The translations under genes and the position numbers were made by a program. A model generated the notes under the pieces. The model was not told where the DNA came from. It worked only from the letters and a program-made list of their open reading frames with translations, and did no database searches. Shown here piece after piece: positions 44,635 through 54,068 of a DNA stretch of 64,000 bases. Source of the DNA: Sporolactobacillus sp. CQH2019 (lineage in GTDB: Bacteria; Bacillota; Bacilli; Bacillales; Sporolactobacillaceae); the NCBI RefSeq assembly GCF_028765345.1, contig NZ_JARAJZ010000011.1, forward strand, positions 1 to 64,000, read 5' to 3'. Position 1 is the stretch's first letter. Each line of letters starts with the position of its first letter.

Positions 44635-44674
44635 CAAAAAATTGCGCAACATGTATCGAGTTGCGCAATTTTCG
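44635..44674 (-). terminator. Intra-operon hairpin between binding protein and permease genes
   Basis: A perfect inverted repeat AAAATTGCGCAAC...GTTGCGCAATTTT with nine unpaired bases, then TT. It resembles an attenuator that raises binding-protein mRNA over permease mRNA. A protein-binding palindrome (TTGCGCAA) is the alternative reading. Confidence 0.65.
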
Positions 44675-44700
44675 GTAGGCACTCACCTTGTGACCGTTTT

Positions 44701-45513
44701 TTATTTTTGCTGCGCTTTTAATTCATTAATGTCCGGTGAGGCCTTAAACCATTTTTTGTAGATTTTTTCATAAGTGCCGTTCGCATACAAAGTGTTGACG
44801 GCCTTGTCAAAGACCGGTCTCAGCTTGCTTCCTTTCGGATACATCAGGCCGTAAAATTCGGGGGCAAATGCCTTTTTATCAGCAATCACTTTCAGATTCT
44901 GGCCCGGATTGTTTTTCGCATATTCTTCAATCACCGTATTATCTGCCACGACCGCGCTCGCTCCGCCGTTAAGCAGTTCCATGATAGCCAGATTGATTGT
45001 TTTAAACTTCTTCACGTTCGGATTATTCTGGCCGACTATTTTTTCAACCGCGGCCTGTCCGGTTGTTGCCGTTTGCACCGCGATCACCTTGCCTTTCAGA
45101 TCGGCGGCGGATTTAATACTGCTGTTTTTCTTAACCAGAATTTTGTTCGTTGACAAAAAGTACGGAACAGAGAAATCATACGTCTGCTTTCTCTGGCTGT
45201 TGATGGTTATTGCCGAAATGCTCATGTCCGCCGTTTTATTTTTCAATTCGACAAACAAAGGATCCCAGCCGACATTGACGAGCTGAACCTTATAGCCTGT
45301 CTCTTTGGACAGCGCATTAAGAATGTCGACGTCAAAACCGACGATCTTACCATTGCTCATGTACTCAAAAGGTGCATAAGTTGCATCATCCACGACCCTT
45401 AACGTCTTTTTTTGCGTGCCTGAAGAAGCGGCCGGACTACTGCCGGATGCACAGGCGGAGAGAACCAGAACAAGTGCCAACACCAGAGAAAAAACGGACA
45501 GCATCTTTTTCAT
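44701..45513 (-). CDS. Polar amino acid ABC transporter, substrate-binding lipoprotein
   Basis: A 270-residue lipoprotein (VLALVLVLSACASGSS, lipobox with modified Cys) with an SBP_bac_3 fold: LRVVDDATYAPFEYMSNGKI, FDVDILNALSKETG and KNKTADMSISAITINSQRK. It is the first gene of the operon. The pattern fits glutamine/arginine-type binders. Confidence 0.93.
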   Translation of the reverse strand: MKKMLSVFSLVLALVLVLSACASGSSPAASSGTQKKTLRVVDDATYAPFEYMSNGKIVGFDVDILNALSKETGYKVQLVNVGWDPLFVELKNKTADMSISAITINSQRKQTYDFSVPYFLSTNKILVKKNSSIKSAADLKGKVIAVQTATTGQAAVEKIVGQNNPNVKKFKTINLAIMELLNGGASAVVADNTVIEEYAKNNPGQNLKVIADKKAFAPEFYGLMYPKGSKLRPVFDKAVNTLYANGTYEKIYKKWFKASPDINELKAQQK

Positions 45514-45570
45514 TTATAAATTTCCCCCTGTTTTTTCTGAAAACATATTTTTTATTTTAAATTAAGAATA

Positions 45571-45600
45571 ATTATACCCTTGTTTTTTGCGTTCTGGCAA
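45571..45600 (-). promoter_or_regulatory. Promoter of the second amino acid ABC operon
   Basis: TTGCCA, 18 bases, TATAAT on the minus strand, about 60 bases before the start of the binding-protein gene. Confidence 0.7.
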
Positions 45601-45920
45601 GATTATCAAAAAAATTTAAACTATTTTTTCGATTAAATAAATTGCATGGTATTACGCATGATTTTGCAACCGACCGTCTCTCTAAATAAACAAGCGTCAT
45701 ACTTTTTTTCTAGCAAAGAGGAGAGACAGGTTCCCCGCTGCGCCGGCCTTTAAGTATGCTTTCAGCCGTAAAAAAGGGCGGTTCATCCCGTTAAACGAAG
45801 ATGATCGCCCCGTACACACAAAAAAAGAGTGAGTCTCTTAACGATCCTGCACCCTTTTCTTTTTCGAAGTATGCTCTTAAACGGGCAAGCCCCGGCGAAC
45901 AGCCGATTTGGCTGCCCCTT
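45601..45920. other. Intergenic region
   Basis: Holds the space between the nitroreductase stop and the transporter promoter. An imperfect hairpin around AAAAAGGGCGGTTCATC...GATGATCGCCCCG (about 45773-45820) may end the nitroreductase transcript. No gene seen. Confidence 0.35.
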
Positions 45921-46529
45921 TCAGCCCCAAACCTTGACTCTGGATTCAATAGGCGCGAATTCCTTGTCACGCGCAGGAGCAGTAATATTTCCAAACGGCA
46001 TTTCGGCTCTTAAATTCCAATTTTCCGGGATATCGAATGCCTTGCCGACTGCTTCGTCTATCAGCGGATTGTAATGCTGCAGGGAGCCGCCGAGGCCGAT
46101 GTTCGCCAGCGCCGTCCAGACAGCAAACTGATTAATTCCTGTACTCTGTTCCGACCAGACCGGAAAGTTATCGGCATAAAGTGTAAACTTCTCCTGTAAA
46201 TCCTTGACAATCTGCGTATCCTCAAAAAAAAGTACTGTACCGAGCCCGGCATTGAAAGAGGCCAGTTTTTCAGCGGTCGGTGCAAATTTGTCATCAGGAA
46301 CGACTTTGTGCAGCGCCTGTTCGACGATGCCGCCGATGCCCCACAGTTTTTCATTTTCTTCGCCGAACAAAATAACGGCGCGCGCCGTTTGAGAATTGAA
46401 CGCAGAAGGCACATATTTAACGGCTTCCTCAATCGTTGCGACAATCTCCTGTTTCGAAGCCTTGGCGTTTTTATCAAGTCCGTAGATCGAGCGGCGCTGC
46501 TTGATCGAATCCAGAAATGCGTTTGACAT
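45921..46529 (-). CDS. Nitroreductase-family protein (oxygen-insensitive type)
   Basis: About 202 residues. It begins MSNAFLDSIKQRRSIYGLDK (FMN-binding RRS motif), with PSAFNSQTARAVILFG and a C-terminal PFGNITAPARDKEF. FMN- and NAD(P)H-dependent reductase of quinones or nitro compounds. The start at 46529 follows AGGGAGTGTTGTGTTC. The gene lies 73 bases downstream of the HxlR regulator gene on the same strand. That pairing is common where HxlR controls a redox enzyme. Confidence 0.9.
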   Translation of the reverse strand: MSNAFLDSIKQRRSIYGLDKNAKASKQEIVATIEEAVKYVPSAFNSQTARAVILFGEENEKLWGIGGIVEQALHKVVPDDKFAPTAEKLASFNAGLGTVLFFEDTQIVKDLQEKFTLYADNFPVWSEQSTGINQFAVWTALANIGLGGSLQHYNPLIDEAVGKAFDIPENWNLRAEMPFGNITAPARDKEFAPIESRVKVWG

Positions 46530-46602
46530 GAACACAACACTCCCTAGCTTATCTTTTTTCCCATGCTTACATAAGTATAGTTTCGATGCACGGAAAAGTA
46601 AA

Positions 46603-46953
46603 CTAACTCGTTTCAGTCTTGCCCTGTTCACCAGACTCTGCGGTAAACCAGCATTCTGCCCAACGATGCACTTCAACCAATATCGGCTCAATTCCTTGCC
46701 CTTTTTTCGTCAGCCGATAGGTGACCTGTACCGGATAGCCCGTTCCGACATGACGCTCGACAATCCCCAGCCCTTCCAATTCTTTTAGCCGGGCAGCAAG
46801 CATCCGGTCGCTCAGCTCAGGGATTGCGGCTGAAATCGTGCTGAAGCGGCATTCCCCGCTCAATAAAACTTCTATAATCAGTCCGTTCCATTTTTTCCCA
46901 AGTACCTGGAAAGCCTTTTCAAATTTAGGGCAGATCGATAAATCTCTTTTCAT
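46603..46953 (-). CDS. HxlR-family transcriptional regulator
   Basis: About 116 residues with a winged helix: CPKFEKAFQVLGKKWNGLII, ISAAIPELSDRMLAARLKEL, ERHVGTGYPVQVTYRLTKKG. The ATG at 46953 has GGAAGTGAT at a suitable distance. It has one Cys near the start (SICPKFE), the position used for redox or electrophile sensing in HypR-like members. It probably controls the adjacent nitroreductase gene. Confidence 0.9.
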   Translation of the reverse strand: MKRDLSICPKFEKAFQVLGKKWNGLIIEVLLSGECRFSTISAAIPELSDRMLAARLKELEGLGIVERHVGTGYPVQVTYRLTKKGQGIEPILVEVHRWAECWFTAESGEQGKTETS

Positions 46954-47158
46954 GATCATCACTTCCATCTTTATTGTACTATAATATAACATGGATGTGT
47001 TTACCCCTCTTGCAAAATCTATGCCGCCTTCCGGTAACGGAATCCCTTATGAATGATTGGAAAGAAAGGGCATTCAGACAAATTTATTGACTGCCATGTT
47101 AAAAAACGGTTCCCCGGCGGTCTGCCTCAACATCTTTTTACAGCAGACGCTCGTGATC

Positions 47159-47974
47159 TCAGGGTACAGCCGATCCTGTTTTTCCGCCGGCTTTGGACGT
47201 GCCCGGTAAAATTTTCTCAAGTCCCGGGTTATAAAGATTCTTATACTTTTTATCGTATTTTAACAAATCATACAGTGTTTCAAACCGGTATCCCTGTTTT
47301 TCCAGAGCCGGAATGATTATTTTCAGTGCAGCTATTGTCTGTTTCCGGTTTCCGCCTGAATCGTGCAACAAAATGATATGGCCGGTCTTAATATTTTTCA
47401 GAACGTGCCTGACGATGTGAGCAACCCCCGGGTTCGACCAGTCTTTCGGATCCTGCTGCCAGGACCAGAGAATCACCTCAAAATGGCTTTTTTCGGAAAA
47501 ATCGACCGTATCCGGGTTAACTCTTCCTCCGGGCGGACGAAGAAGCTTAATGCGCGGCGGTTTCTGGTACTGGTTGATCAGTGTCTGGGTTTTATAAACT
47601 TCATTAGAAAAAATCGAGCGGGGCTTCCCGGAAAGAGTCACATGGGAAAAGGTGTGATTGCCCAGTTCGTGACCTTCCCGGACTTCACGCTGCACCAGGT
47701 CCGGATAAGCCTCCATTCTCTTGCCGATCAGGAAAAAAGTGGCTTTGGCATGATATTCCCGGAGCAGATCTAAGACTTGCGGAGTATAAACCGGATTGGG
47801 ACCGTCATCAAAAGTCAGGGCAACGACTTTTTGATTATTGGGCACCTCCCAGACGACACTTCCCCTGGCCTCATATTTTGGCCGGCTGACCCCGGCTACA
47901 GCTGCTCCGCCCAAAGTACAAAATGAAAGGGCTACGGCAGCAGCAGAAAAAATTAAGTGTCTGAACACATTCAT
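47159..47974 (-). CDS. Polysaccharide deacetylase (NodB domain)
   Basis: A 271-residue secreted or membrane-attached enzyme with an N-terminal hydrophobic signal (LIFSAAAVALSFCTLGGAAVAG). NodB motifs are present: TFDDGPNPVYTP (catalytic base and metal Asp), HTFSHVTL (metal His pair), LLRPPGGRVNPD and IILLHDSGGNR. It deacetylates N-acetylated cell wall sugars, like PdaA/B-type enzymes of spore formers. Monocistronic. Confidence 0.92.
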   Translation of the reverse strand: MNVFRHLIFSAAAVALSFCTLGGAAVAGVSRPKYEARGSVVWEVPNNQKVVALTFDDGPNPVYTPQVLDLLREYHAKATFFLIGKRMEAYPDLVQREVREGHELGNHTFSHVTLSGKPRSIFSNEVYKTQTLINQYQKPPRIKLLRPPGGRVNPDTVDFSEKSHFEVILWSWQQDPKDWSNPGVAHIVRHVLKNIKTGHIILLHDSGGNRKQTIAALKIIIPALEKQGYRFETLYDLLKYDKKYKNLYNPGLEKILPGTSKAGGKTGSAVP

Positions 47975-48269
47975 TTGCGGTCTCCCGTACCATCGAATTT
48001 AATTTTAGTATCTGCATTTTTCCTGCTGTCATGCAGGATGAAGTACAGGCAGAGCAACCGGAAGTCCCGCCTAATAATACAGAATTATCTGCTTATTTCA
48101 CAGAACCGATTGCTGCTTTCGCTCAGCTGCAGGGCAGAGAGCCGGAAGCATGTTTTACTAAAAAATAATGTATAATAATATCAAATGCGGCCGGCGTTTT
48201 CCGCAGATAAACCGGAAGAAGCCGGTCGGCATACGTTTTCCAGCCACGATTTTCCAGGAGGTCGAAGCG

Positions 48270-51209
48270 ATGAGTGCATTGAAACAGGGCGAAATCACCC
48301 ACGGTTTTAAGCTTGTACATACCGATGACGTCGATGAAATCAGATCAAGGGCGTATGTATTCGAACATGTGAAAAGCGGTGCGAAACTTTTATATCTGCA
48401 GAATGACGACGACAACAAAGTGTTCACAATCAGTTTCCGGACACCGCCGAAAGACAATACAGGGGTTTTCCACATTCTTGAACACTCCGTGCTCTGCGGT
48501 TCCGACAAATATCCGGTCAAAGAACCGTTTGTTGAACTGCTGAAGGGATCGCTCAATACATTTTTGAACGCATTCACATTCAGCGATAAAACCATGTATC
48601 CGGTCGCCAGCAAGAATGACAAGGATTTTCTGAACCTCATCGACGTCTACATGGACGCAGTCTTTCATCCCAATATTTATAAGTACAAAGAGATACTGGA
48701 ACAGGAAGGCTGGCATTATGAGCTGACCGACGCGAAAGAAGCAATCAATTACAAAGGGGTCGTCTACAATGAAATGAAGGGCGTTTTTTCCTCGCCGGAG
48801 GGGCTGCTTGAACGAATCAACCAGAACTCGCTCTTCCCTGATACGGCCTACGGCTTTGAATCGGGCGGCGACCCGCTGAACATTCCCGACCTGACTTACG
48901 ATCAGTTTATTCACACCCACCAAAAATACTACAGTCCTGCCAACAGTTATATCTATCTGTACGGCGCCATGGACATCGGCGAAAAATTAGCGTATCTGGA
49001 TCGGAACTACTTAAGTGCCTTTAACAAGATCGACGCAGACTCCTCTATTGCAGCTCAGCCGCCAATCGGCAGCTCGGTGGAAATTGTTAAAGATTATCCG
49101 ATTCTGCCCGGGGAAGATGGCAAAGATAAAACATACATGAGCATCAACTTTGTCATTTCAGAAGCGACGGACGCGGAAACCAGCCTCGCTTTCGAAATTT
49201 TGGACTACCTGCTCCTGGACAGCCCGGCCGCCCCGCTTAAAAAAGCGATTCTGGATGCCGGCATCGGCCAGGATGTATTCGGTTCCTATGACAACAGCAC
49301 GCTGCAGCCGCACTTCTCTATCAACGTGAAGAATTCAAACATGGAGAAAAAGGAAGCGTTTAGAAAGGTCGTCTTCGACACGCTGCGCCGTCTCATCGGC
49401 AGCGGCCTTGATAAAAAACAGATCGAAGCAGCGATCAACGTCAAGGAATTCCAGCTTCGCGAAGCCGATTACGGCTCTATGCCGAAGGGGCTTGTCTACA
49501 GCATGGCGGTCATGGACAGCTGGCTGTACGGCGGCGATCCGCTGATTCACCTGAAGTTCGAGAACACTCTGGCAAAAGTCAAACAGGCGCTCACCGGCGA
49601 CTATTTCGAAACCTTGATTGATCACTATCTGCTGAACAGCCGCCACCGGTCGTTTGTAACGATCAGGCCGTCCCGGACCCTTGCTGAAGAAGAAGCCGGC
49701 CGGACAACGAAAAAACTGGCTGATTATAAGAAGAGCCTGAGTGAAGACGCGGTCGCTCAGCTCGCCGCGTCGACCAAAAAATTGAAGGAACGCCAGTCCG
49801 GCAAAGACCGTCCGGAAGACCTGCGGAAAATCCCTCTGCTGTCACTGAACGATATTGACAAAAAAGCGGAAGAGATTCCGCGATCGGAGACGGAAATCGA
49901 CGGAGCCAAGACGCTGTTCCATGACCTCGCGACAAATAAGATCGCTTATGTCAGCCTCTATTTCGATACATCGGCCGTCTCTGAGGCGCATATTCCCTAT
50001 CTCTCGCTGCTTCAGGAAGTTCTGGGCAAAGTCGATACGCAAAAGTATCCGTACAGCGACCTTGTCAGCGAGATCAATATCCGCACCGGCGGAATCGGAT
50101 TCGACAATCAGACTTTTGCCGATAAAGACAGCGATCAGATTTACAAGCCCAGATTCGCGGTCAGAACGAAGATATTGGCGGACAAACTGCCCGAAGCATT
50201 CGATCTGCTTCATGAGATCCTGTTCCGCAGCCGTTTCGAAAATTCTTCCCGGCTGAAAGAAATCATCCGGGAGATCAAGTCGAGGCTGGAGATGGCTTTC
50301 AACCAGGGCGGTCAGGCCGTCGCCGCGAGAAGGCTGGCTTCGTATTTCTCAAAAGCCGCCCGCTACAGGGAACAGCTTAAAGGACTCCGCTTTTATCAGT
50401 TCATTTGCGAACTGAATAAAAACCCGGACCGGTACATGGACGAAATCCGCGCGACACTGGCCGGGCTGACCGCTCAGCTGTTCACCAAAGACCGGCTGAT
50501 TGTCAGCATAACCGGGGATCAGCCGATCCTTCAGGCCGTCCGCGAGCATTGCAGCCGCCTGAATATCCCGAAGTCCGGCACAGTTGAGAAGCAGGCAGCC
50601 GAATCCGGGCAGGGCGGCGGTCCTGCCGTACAAAATGAAGGGCTGATGACATCAAGCAAAGTCCAGTATGTCACCAAGGGCGCGAATTTCAAAACGCTCG
50701 GCTTCGGCTTCAGCGGAAAAATGCATGTTCTGAAACGGATTCTGACGCTCGATTATCTGTGGAACCATGTCCGGGTAATGGGCGGCGCCTACGGCTGTGG
50801 CATCATGATTGAGTCATCCGGAAACGTCATCTACTGGTCCTATCGTGATCCGAATCTTGATGATACCCTGAAAATTTATGACCAGGCCGGTGCCTATGTG
50901 AAATCCTTTGAGGCGGACGAGCGCGAGATGACTAAGTATATTATCGGCACCATTTCCAGTCTCGACGCGCCGCTGACTCCGAGGGACAAAGCCGATCAGT
51001 CCGACGCCGAATATTTCCGGCGGGTCACTCAGGCAGATATCCAGCGCGTCCGTAACGATGTGCTGGCAACGACTAAAGAAGATATCCGGCAGTTCGCTCC
51101 GCTTCTGAATGCCGTCGCCGCTGAAAACCATATCTGCGTTTTCGGCAGCGAGACGGCAATCAAGGAGAACGAGAACCTGTTCGGCCAATGCATCCATGTT
51201 TTTCAATGA
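48270..51209 (+). CDS. Peptidase M16C, presequence-protease-like metallopeptidase
   Basis: A 979-residue protein with the inverted zinc motif HILEH (H68, E71, H72) and the downstream acidic ligand region (YNEMKGVFSSPEGL). The two-half clamshell size is typical of M16C proteases (PreP/Cym1 type). It degrades oligopeptides in the cytoplasm. The ATG at 48270 follows CCAGGAGG; the open frame back to 48168 includes the likely -10 (TATAAT at about 48171). Followed by two hairpins. Confidence 0.93.
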   Translation: MSALKQGEITHGFKLVHTDDVDEIRSRAYVFEHVKSGAKLLYLQNDDDNKVFTISFRTPPKDNTGVFHILEHSVLCGSDKYPVKEPFVELLKGSLNTFLNAFTFSDKTMYPVASKNDKDFLNLIDVYMDAVFHPNIYKYKEILEQEGWHYELTDAKEAINYKGVVYNEMKGVFSSPEGLLERINQNSLFPDTAYGFESGGDPLNIPDLTYDQFIHTHQKYYSPANSYIYLYGAMDIGEKLAYLDRNYLSAFNKIDADSSIAAQPPIGSSVEIVKDYPILPGEDGKDKTYMSINFVISEATDAETSLAFEILDYLLLDSPAAPLKKAILDAGIGQDVFGSYDNSTLQPHFSINVKNSNMEKKEAFRKVVFDTLRRLIGSGLDKKQIEAAINVKEFQLREADYGSMPKGLVYSMAVMDSWLYGGDPLIHLKFENTLAKVKQALTGDYFETLIDHYLLNSRHRSFVTIRPSRTLAEEEAGRTTKKLADYKKSLSEDAVAQLAASTKKLKERQSGKDRPEDLRKIPLLSLNDIDKKAEEIPRSETEIDGAKTLFHDLATNKIAYVSLYFDTSAVSEAHIPYLSLLQEVLGKVDTQKYPYSDLVSEINIRTGGIGFDNQTFADKDSDQIYKPRFAVRTKILADKLPEAFDLLHEILFRSRFENSSRLKEIIREIKSRLEMAFNQGGQAVAARRLASYFSKAARYREQLKGLRFYQFICELNKNPDRYMDEIRATLAGLTAQLFTKDRLIVSITGDQPILQAVREHCSRLNIPKSGTVEKQAAESGQGGGPAVQNEGLMTSSKVQYVTKGANFKTLGFGFSGKMHVLKRILTLDYLWNHVRVMGGAYGCGIMIESSGNVIYWSYRDPNLDDTLKIYDQAGAYVKSFEADEREMTKYIIGTISSLDAPLTPRDKADQSDAEYFRRVTQADIQRVRNDVLATTKEDIRQFAPLLNAVAAENHICVFGSETAIKENENLFGQCIHVFQ

Positions 51210-51302
51210 ACCTGCCATTAAAGAAATAAAACGGGGCTGTCTTAAAGAGCAGCTCAGATGAACGGCGGGAGGGATCGTTTCTCCCTCTTTCCACCTCTTG
51301 TC

Positions 51303-51332
51303 GGAACCGCATCCTGCGGTTCCGTTTTATGT
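51303..51332 (+). terminator. Terminator after the M16C peptidase gene
   Basis: GGAACCGCA-TCC-TGCGGTTCC followed by GTTTTAT. Confidence 0.8.
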
Positions 51333-51338
51333 TGCGCG

Positions 51339-51378
51339 CCTCCGCCGGAAAAACGGCCCGGAGGCAGATTTTTTGCCG
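51339..51378 (+). terminator. Second hairpin after the M16C peptidase gene
   Basis: CCTCCGCCGGAAAAACGGCCCGGAGG forms a strong stem, followed by CAGATTTTTTG. Probably a back-up terminator. Confidence 0.6.
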
Positions 51379-51439
51379 GAACTGCCTGTTCATTCGTATG
51401 GGCCGGAAAGTATACCGGACAGAGAACCGGCCTTAAAAT

Positions 51440-51595
51440 GCAGAGAATTGATAAAACTGATCGGCTATTATGGCAAAGTCCGAAATATCAACAGGAATCG
51501 CTGCTTCACTAATATGCAAAGAATCAACAGTATCAGTAAACTGAAAAATATTGACAGTAGACCATCCGGAATCAGTAAGTGGCAATAGTCAGAAT
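51440..51595 (+). repeat. Degenerate repeats with AATCAACAGTA-like core
   Basis: AAATATCAACAGGAATCG, AAGAATCAACAGTATCAG, AAATATTGACAGTAGACC and AATCAGTAAGTGGCAATAG follow each other at about 25 bases. They recall the block at 29584-29692. Confidence 0.5.
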
Positions 51596-51804
51596 CGGTT
51601 CCCGCATTTCAGCAGATTTTCCGTCCATTTGGCTAAAAGCAGCCCGGATTAATCGACCAGGAAGGAGTCGGATGACAACCGCCGCTCAAAAAAGCCGAAA
51701 CAATCAGAGGACAAGTGGTAGAATATGATCATATGGGGCAACAGAAATGTTTCGGATAGCGGCGGAGCATTGTCTCTTTCACGTCATAAAGAAGGGGTGA
51801 TCGA

Positions 51805-52701
51805 ATGAACCAGGCCAAAGCTTTCGGATCGTTTGTCCTGCGCTATGAAGCAACGTTCAGAACGTCGGCATACCTGCAATGGGGAAAATCGAAAAAATCC
51901 CTCGGAGCGGTGCTTTTGCTGAATCCCGGTTCGGCAAATCCGGACGAACAGGATCCGGATTTGAATGCCCGTCTGAAAGCATCGGGGGCCGCAATGGGCC
52001 GCATCCGGACAGATGCCGTCATGGAACAGCTAATCCGGCTGATCGAAAAGATCCACAATGACCGTCCGGTGATTGAAGGCCGATTTCGGATCTATCATTT
52101 ATTTAATTTACAGGAAACGAATGCGGAAAGAGCCGTCAATGCATTCGAACGGCTGGCCGACAGCCGAAAGATTATCGTGACCGAATCCCTGGTCACTCCC
52201 CGCGAATTGCAGGCCCATCCGTGGATTCTGCTCGGATGGGGCATCAATCACCGAAGAAGCTGGCGCCATCTTCGCGAGATTAAAGATTTATGGCGGCAGC
52301 AGATCGAAGCATCCGGAGTCCCGAAGTTCGGAAAAATGAACAAGAACGGCGATTATTATCCCCCGTGCCCGCAAGTCGTTTCCGAACGTCCGATCATGCT
52401 CGATGAACTGTTCAACCAGTATAACAGAGTCATCAAACCGCTTCTCCCTGCGGAAAAGCCGATTCGTCTGAAAAATTATACACTGCTCAGATGGAACCGG
52501 AAACCAGGCAGAGAAGCCCGGGCAATTTTGCGGGATAACCGGACCGGCCTGCAGTGTCTTTTTACACCCGGATCGGCGCAGGATCTAATCTGGTTCCATG
52601 CCGATCTTGCCGGAGACCCGTCGCTTTCAGACTGGGAACCGTTTCATGACCGAAGTTTCGATCATCTATCGTCGATTGCTTTTGGAGAAGAAAAGGAATG
52701 A
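51805..52701 (+). CDS. DUF1643-like protein
   Basis: A 298-residue soluble protein. The N-terminal half has the DUF1643 feel: FRTSAYLQWG, then AVLLLNPGSANPDEQDPDLN, with HLFNLQETNA and WILLGWGINH further on. Families with this pattern are common next to defence or mobile genes, but the function is unknown. GAAGGGGTGATCGA precedes the ATG. It appears monocistronic. Confidence 0.6.
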   Translation: MNQAKAFGSFVLRYEATFRTSAYLQWGKSKKSLGAVLLLNPGSANPDEQDPDLNARLKASGAAMGRIRTDAVMEQLIRLIEKIHNDRPVIEGRFRIYHLFNLQETNAERAVNAFERLADSRKIIVTESLVTPRELQAHPWILLGWGINHRRSWRHLREIKDLWRQQIEASGVPKFGKMNKNGDYYPPCPQVVSERPIMLDELFNQYNRVIKPLLPAEKPIRLKNYTLLRWNRKPGREARAILRDNRTGLQCLFTPGSAQDLIWFHADLAGDPSLSDWEPFHDRSFDHLSSIAFGEEKE

Positions 52702-52756
52702 GATTTAAATCTGCCGTCAATCAGGGAAGCAGGCAGGCAGCCGCTGAGGCGGGAAC

Positions 52757-52850
52757 ATCGGCATACGCAGCGTATGTTAATGGTTAACCGCGATACGATC
52801 TTCAAATCGTTCGGGGTTCAATTTCCCCGGGATTTCCCCATATTTTCCAG
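52757..52850 (+). other. tRNA-like chain of hairpins
   Basis: Four inverted repeats follow each other: CATACG-CAG-CGTATG, GTTAA-TGG-TTAAC, ACGAT-CTTCAA-ATCGT and CGGGG-TTCAATTT-CCCCG. The last three resemble D, anticodon and T arms (the T-loop-like TTCAATT is in place). An acceptor stem and standard loop sizes are missing. It could be a decayed or unusual tRNA, or an unrelated structured RNA. Confidence 0.35.
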
Positions 52851-52868
52851 GCCCTTATCGTTGAAAAA

Positions 52869-52898
52869 AGGCTCTTCCGTTTTTCGGAAAGAGCCTTT
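52869..52898 (-). terminator. Terminator of the first tyrosine phosphatase gene
   Basis: Minus strand GGCTCTTTCCG-AAAAA-CGGAAGAGCC followed by TTTTTTC, a few bases after the stop at 52912. Confidence 0.85.
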
Positions 52899-52911
52899 CA
52901 GCAAATAAAGA

Positions 52912-53688
52912 TTATTCAAGACAGAAATCCTTTATTTTCTTGCGCACGTCGGACGTAATGCCGAATTCGATCATCAGATAGCGGTCAAACGTTTCATACG
53001 TGTCAGTAATCGAATCCATTGAAGCCTCAAGGAATTCTTCATGAAGCGAAAAGTCCTCTTCAAACTGCTTGAGCGCCCTGTCGGTAAGATAGTGCGAAGC
53101 TTCTTCAAAAAGTTCCCTGTGATAATCGACAAGCGTCAGATTCGAAAGCATATAATCGTCCATGATCGTTTCAAAAGGCACACCCAGCGTTGTTAAAATA
53201 AGCATGGCTCCGACACCCGTCCGGTCGCGCCCGCCCGCACAATGATGGACAAACGGAAGATTTTTCTCCGGCCGTGCTACCAGGCTCATCAATCTCCGAT
53301 AGGACGCGTTTCGAATCGGCATTTGTTTATAAACCTGAGTAAATTTCTCACGTGAAAATGTTTTATAGAAAATCTCCGGCGCCCATTCGGAATGAGCGGT
53401 TGTCTTATCTTCGCCGTTTACTGCCACACGTTCGTGGCGCTCCCAGCCGATCTGCGGATCCGGCCTCTGCTCGGCTTCCATTTTATCCCGGTAATCATAG
53501 ATCAGCCGGAAATCAAATGCTTTCAAATACTGAATATCTTCTTCCGTAAGATCCGTCAAGTCGGCCGACCGGAAAATCAGCCCCTTCTTTACTTTTCTCC
53601 CGTCTCTTGTTTTCAGTCCGCCCATATCGCGAAAATTATAGGCTCCCTTCAAAGGCAGCAGCTGTTCCGACAATACCGTGCTTTCCAT
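52912..53688 (-). CDS. Tyrosine-protein phosphatase (Y_phosphatase3 type)
   Basis: About 258 residues. It begins near YNFRDMGGLKTRDGRKVKKG, the family start. The catalytic P-loop is HCAGGRDRTGVG (Cys and Arg of CX5R). The ATG at 53688 lies six bases after GAGGGGG and is preferred over ATGs at 53694 and 53703. It resembles LipA/IphP-type phosphatases of Gram-positive bacteria. A paralogue lies divergently at 54069. The substrate is unknown. Confidence 0.9.
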   Translation of the reverse strand: MESTVLSEQLLPLKGAYNFRDMGGLKTRDGRKVKKGLIFRSADLTDLTEEDIQYLKAFDFRLIYDYRDKMEAEQRPDPQIGWERHERVAVNGEDKTTAHSEWAPEIFYKTFSREKFTQVYKQMPIRNASYRRLMSLVARPEKNLPFVHHCAGGRDRTGVGAMLILTTLGVPFETIMDDYMLSNLTLVDYHRELFEEASHYLTDRALKQFEEDFSLHEEFLEASMDSITDTYETFDRYLMIEFGITSDVRKKIKDFCLE

Positions 53689-54068
53689 TGGCATCCCCCT
53701 CACATACGGACATCGATCGGATTAGATTAAACCAGCGGTTCCTATTCATCATAGCATAATTTTTTACTGCGTCGCTCGTTTCCGGATCTCGACCTTCGAC
53801 CAAGTCCTTTTTCATCATAGCATAATTTTTTATTTCTTTTATTGCGGCTTTGTTAATCATAGGTCAAGCTTTGTGCCCTGCACTGACCGGCTATGTTGCT
53901 TATGGGGCGGCTTTAAATCTTGTTCCTCCCCTTCTTTGAAGAACGCACCGTTTGGCGGTACAGCTATCCCCTCGTTCAAAAACCTTTACAAAATGCGGCT
54001 CTTAAATGATTTATAATGTGGATGAATGTTCCTTTTTATCGGAAATATTATAAAAAAGAGGTGCCGCG
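53689..54068. other. Divergent intergenic region with a repeated 19-mer
   Basis: TCATCATAGCATAATTTTTTA occurs at about 53747-53764 and again at 53814-53832, 68 bases apart. Both lie between two divergent phosphatase genes and could be a regulator site. A small open frame on the minus strand here has no good ribosome binding site. Confidence 0.4.

Noticed and set aside
52757-52850. A bona fide selenocysteine tRNA
   Set aside because: No 8-bp acceptor stem, no long variable arm, irregular anticodon and T arms, and no selenoprotein genes in sight.
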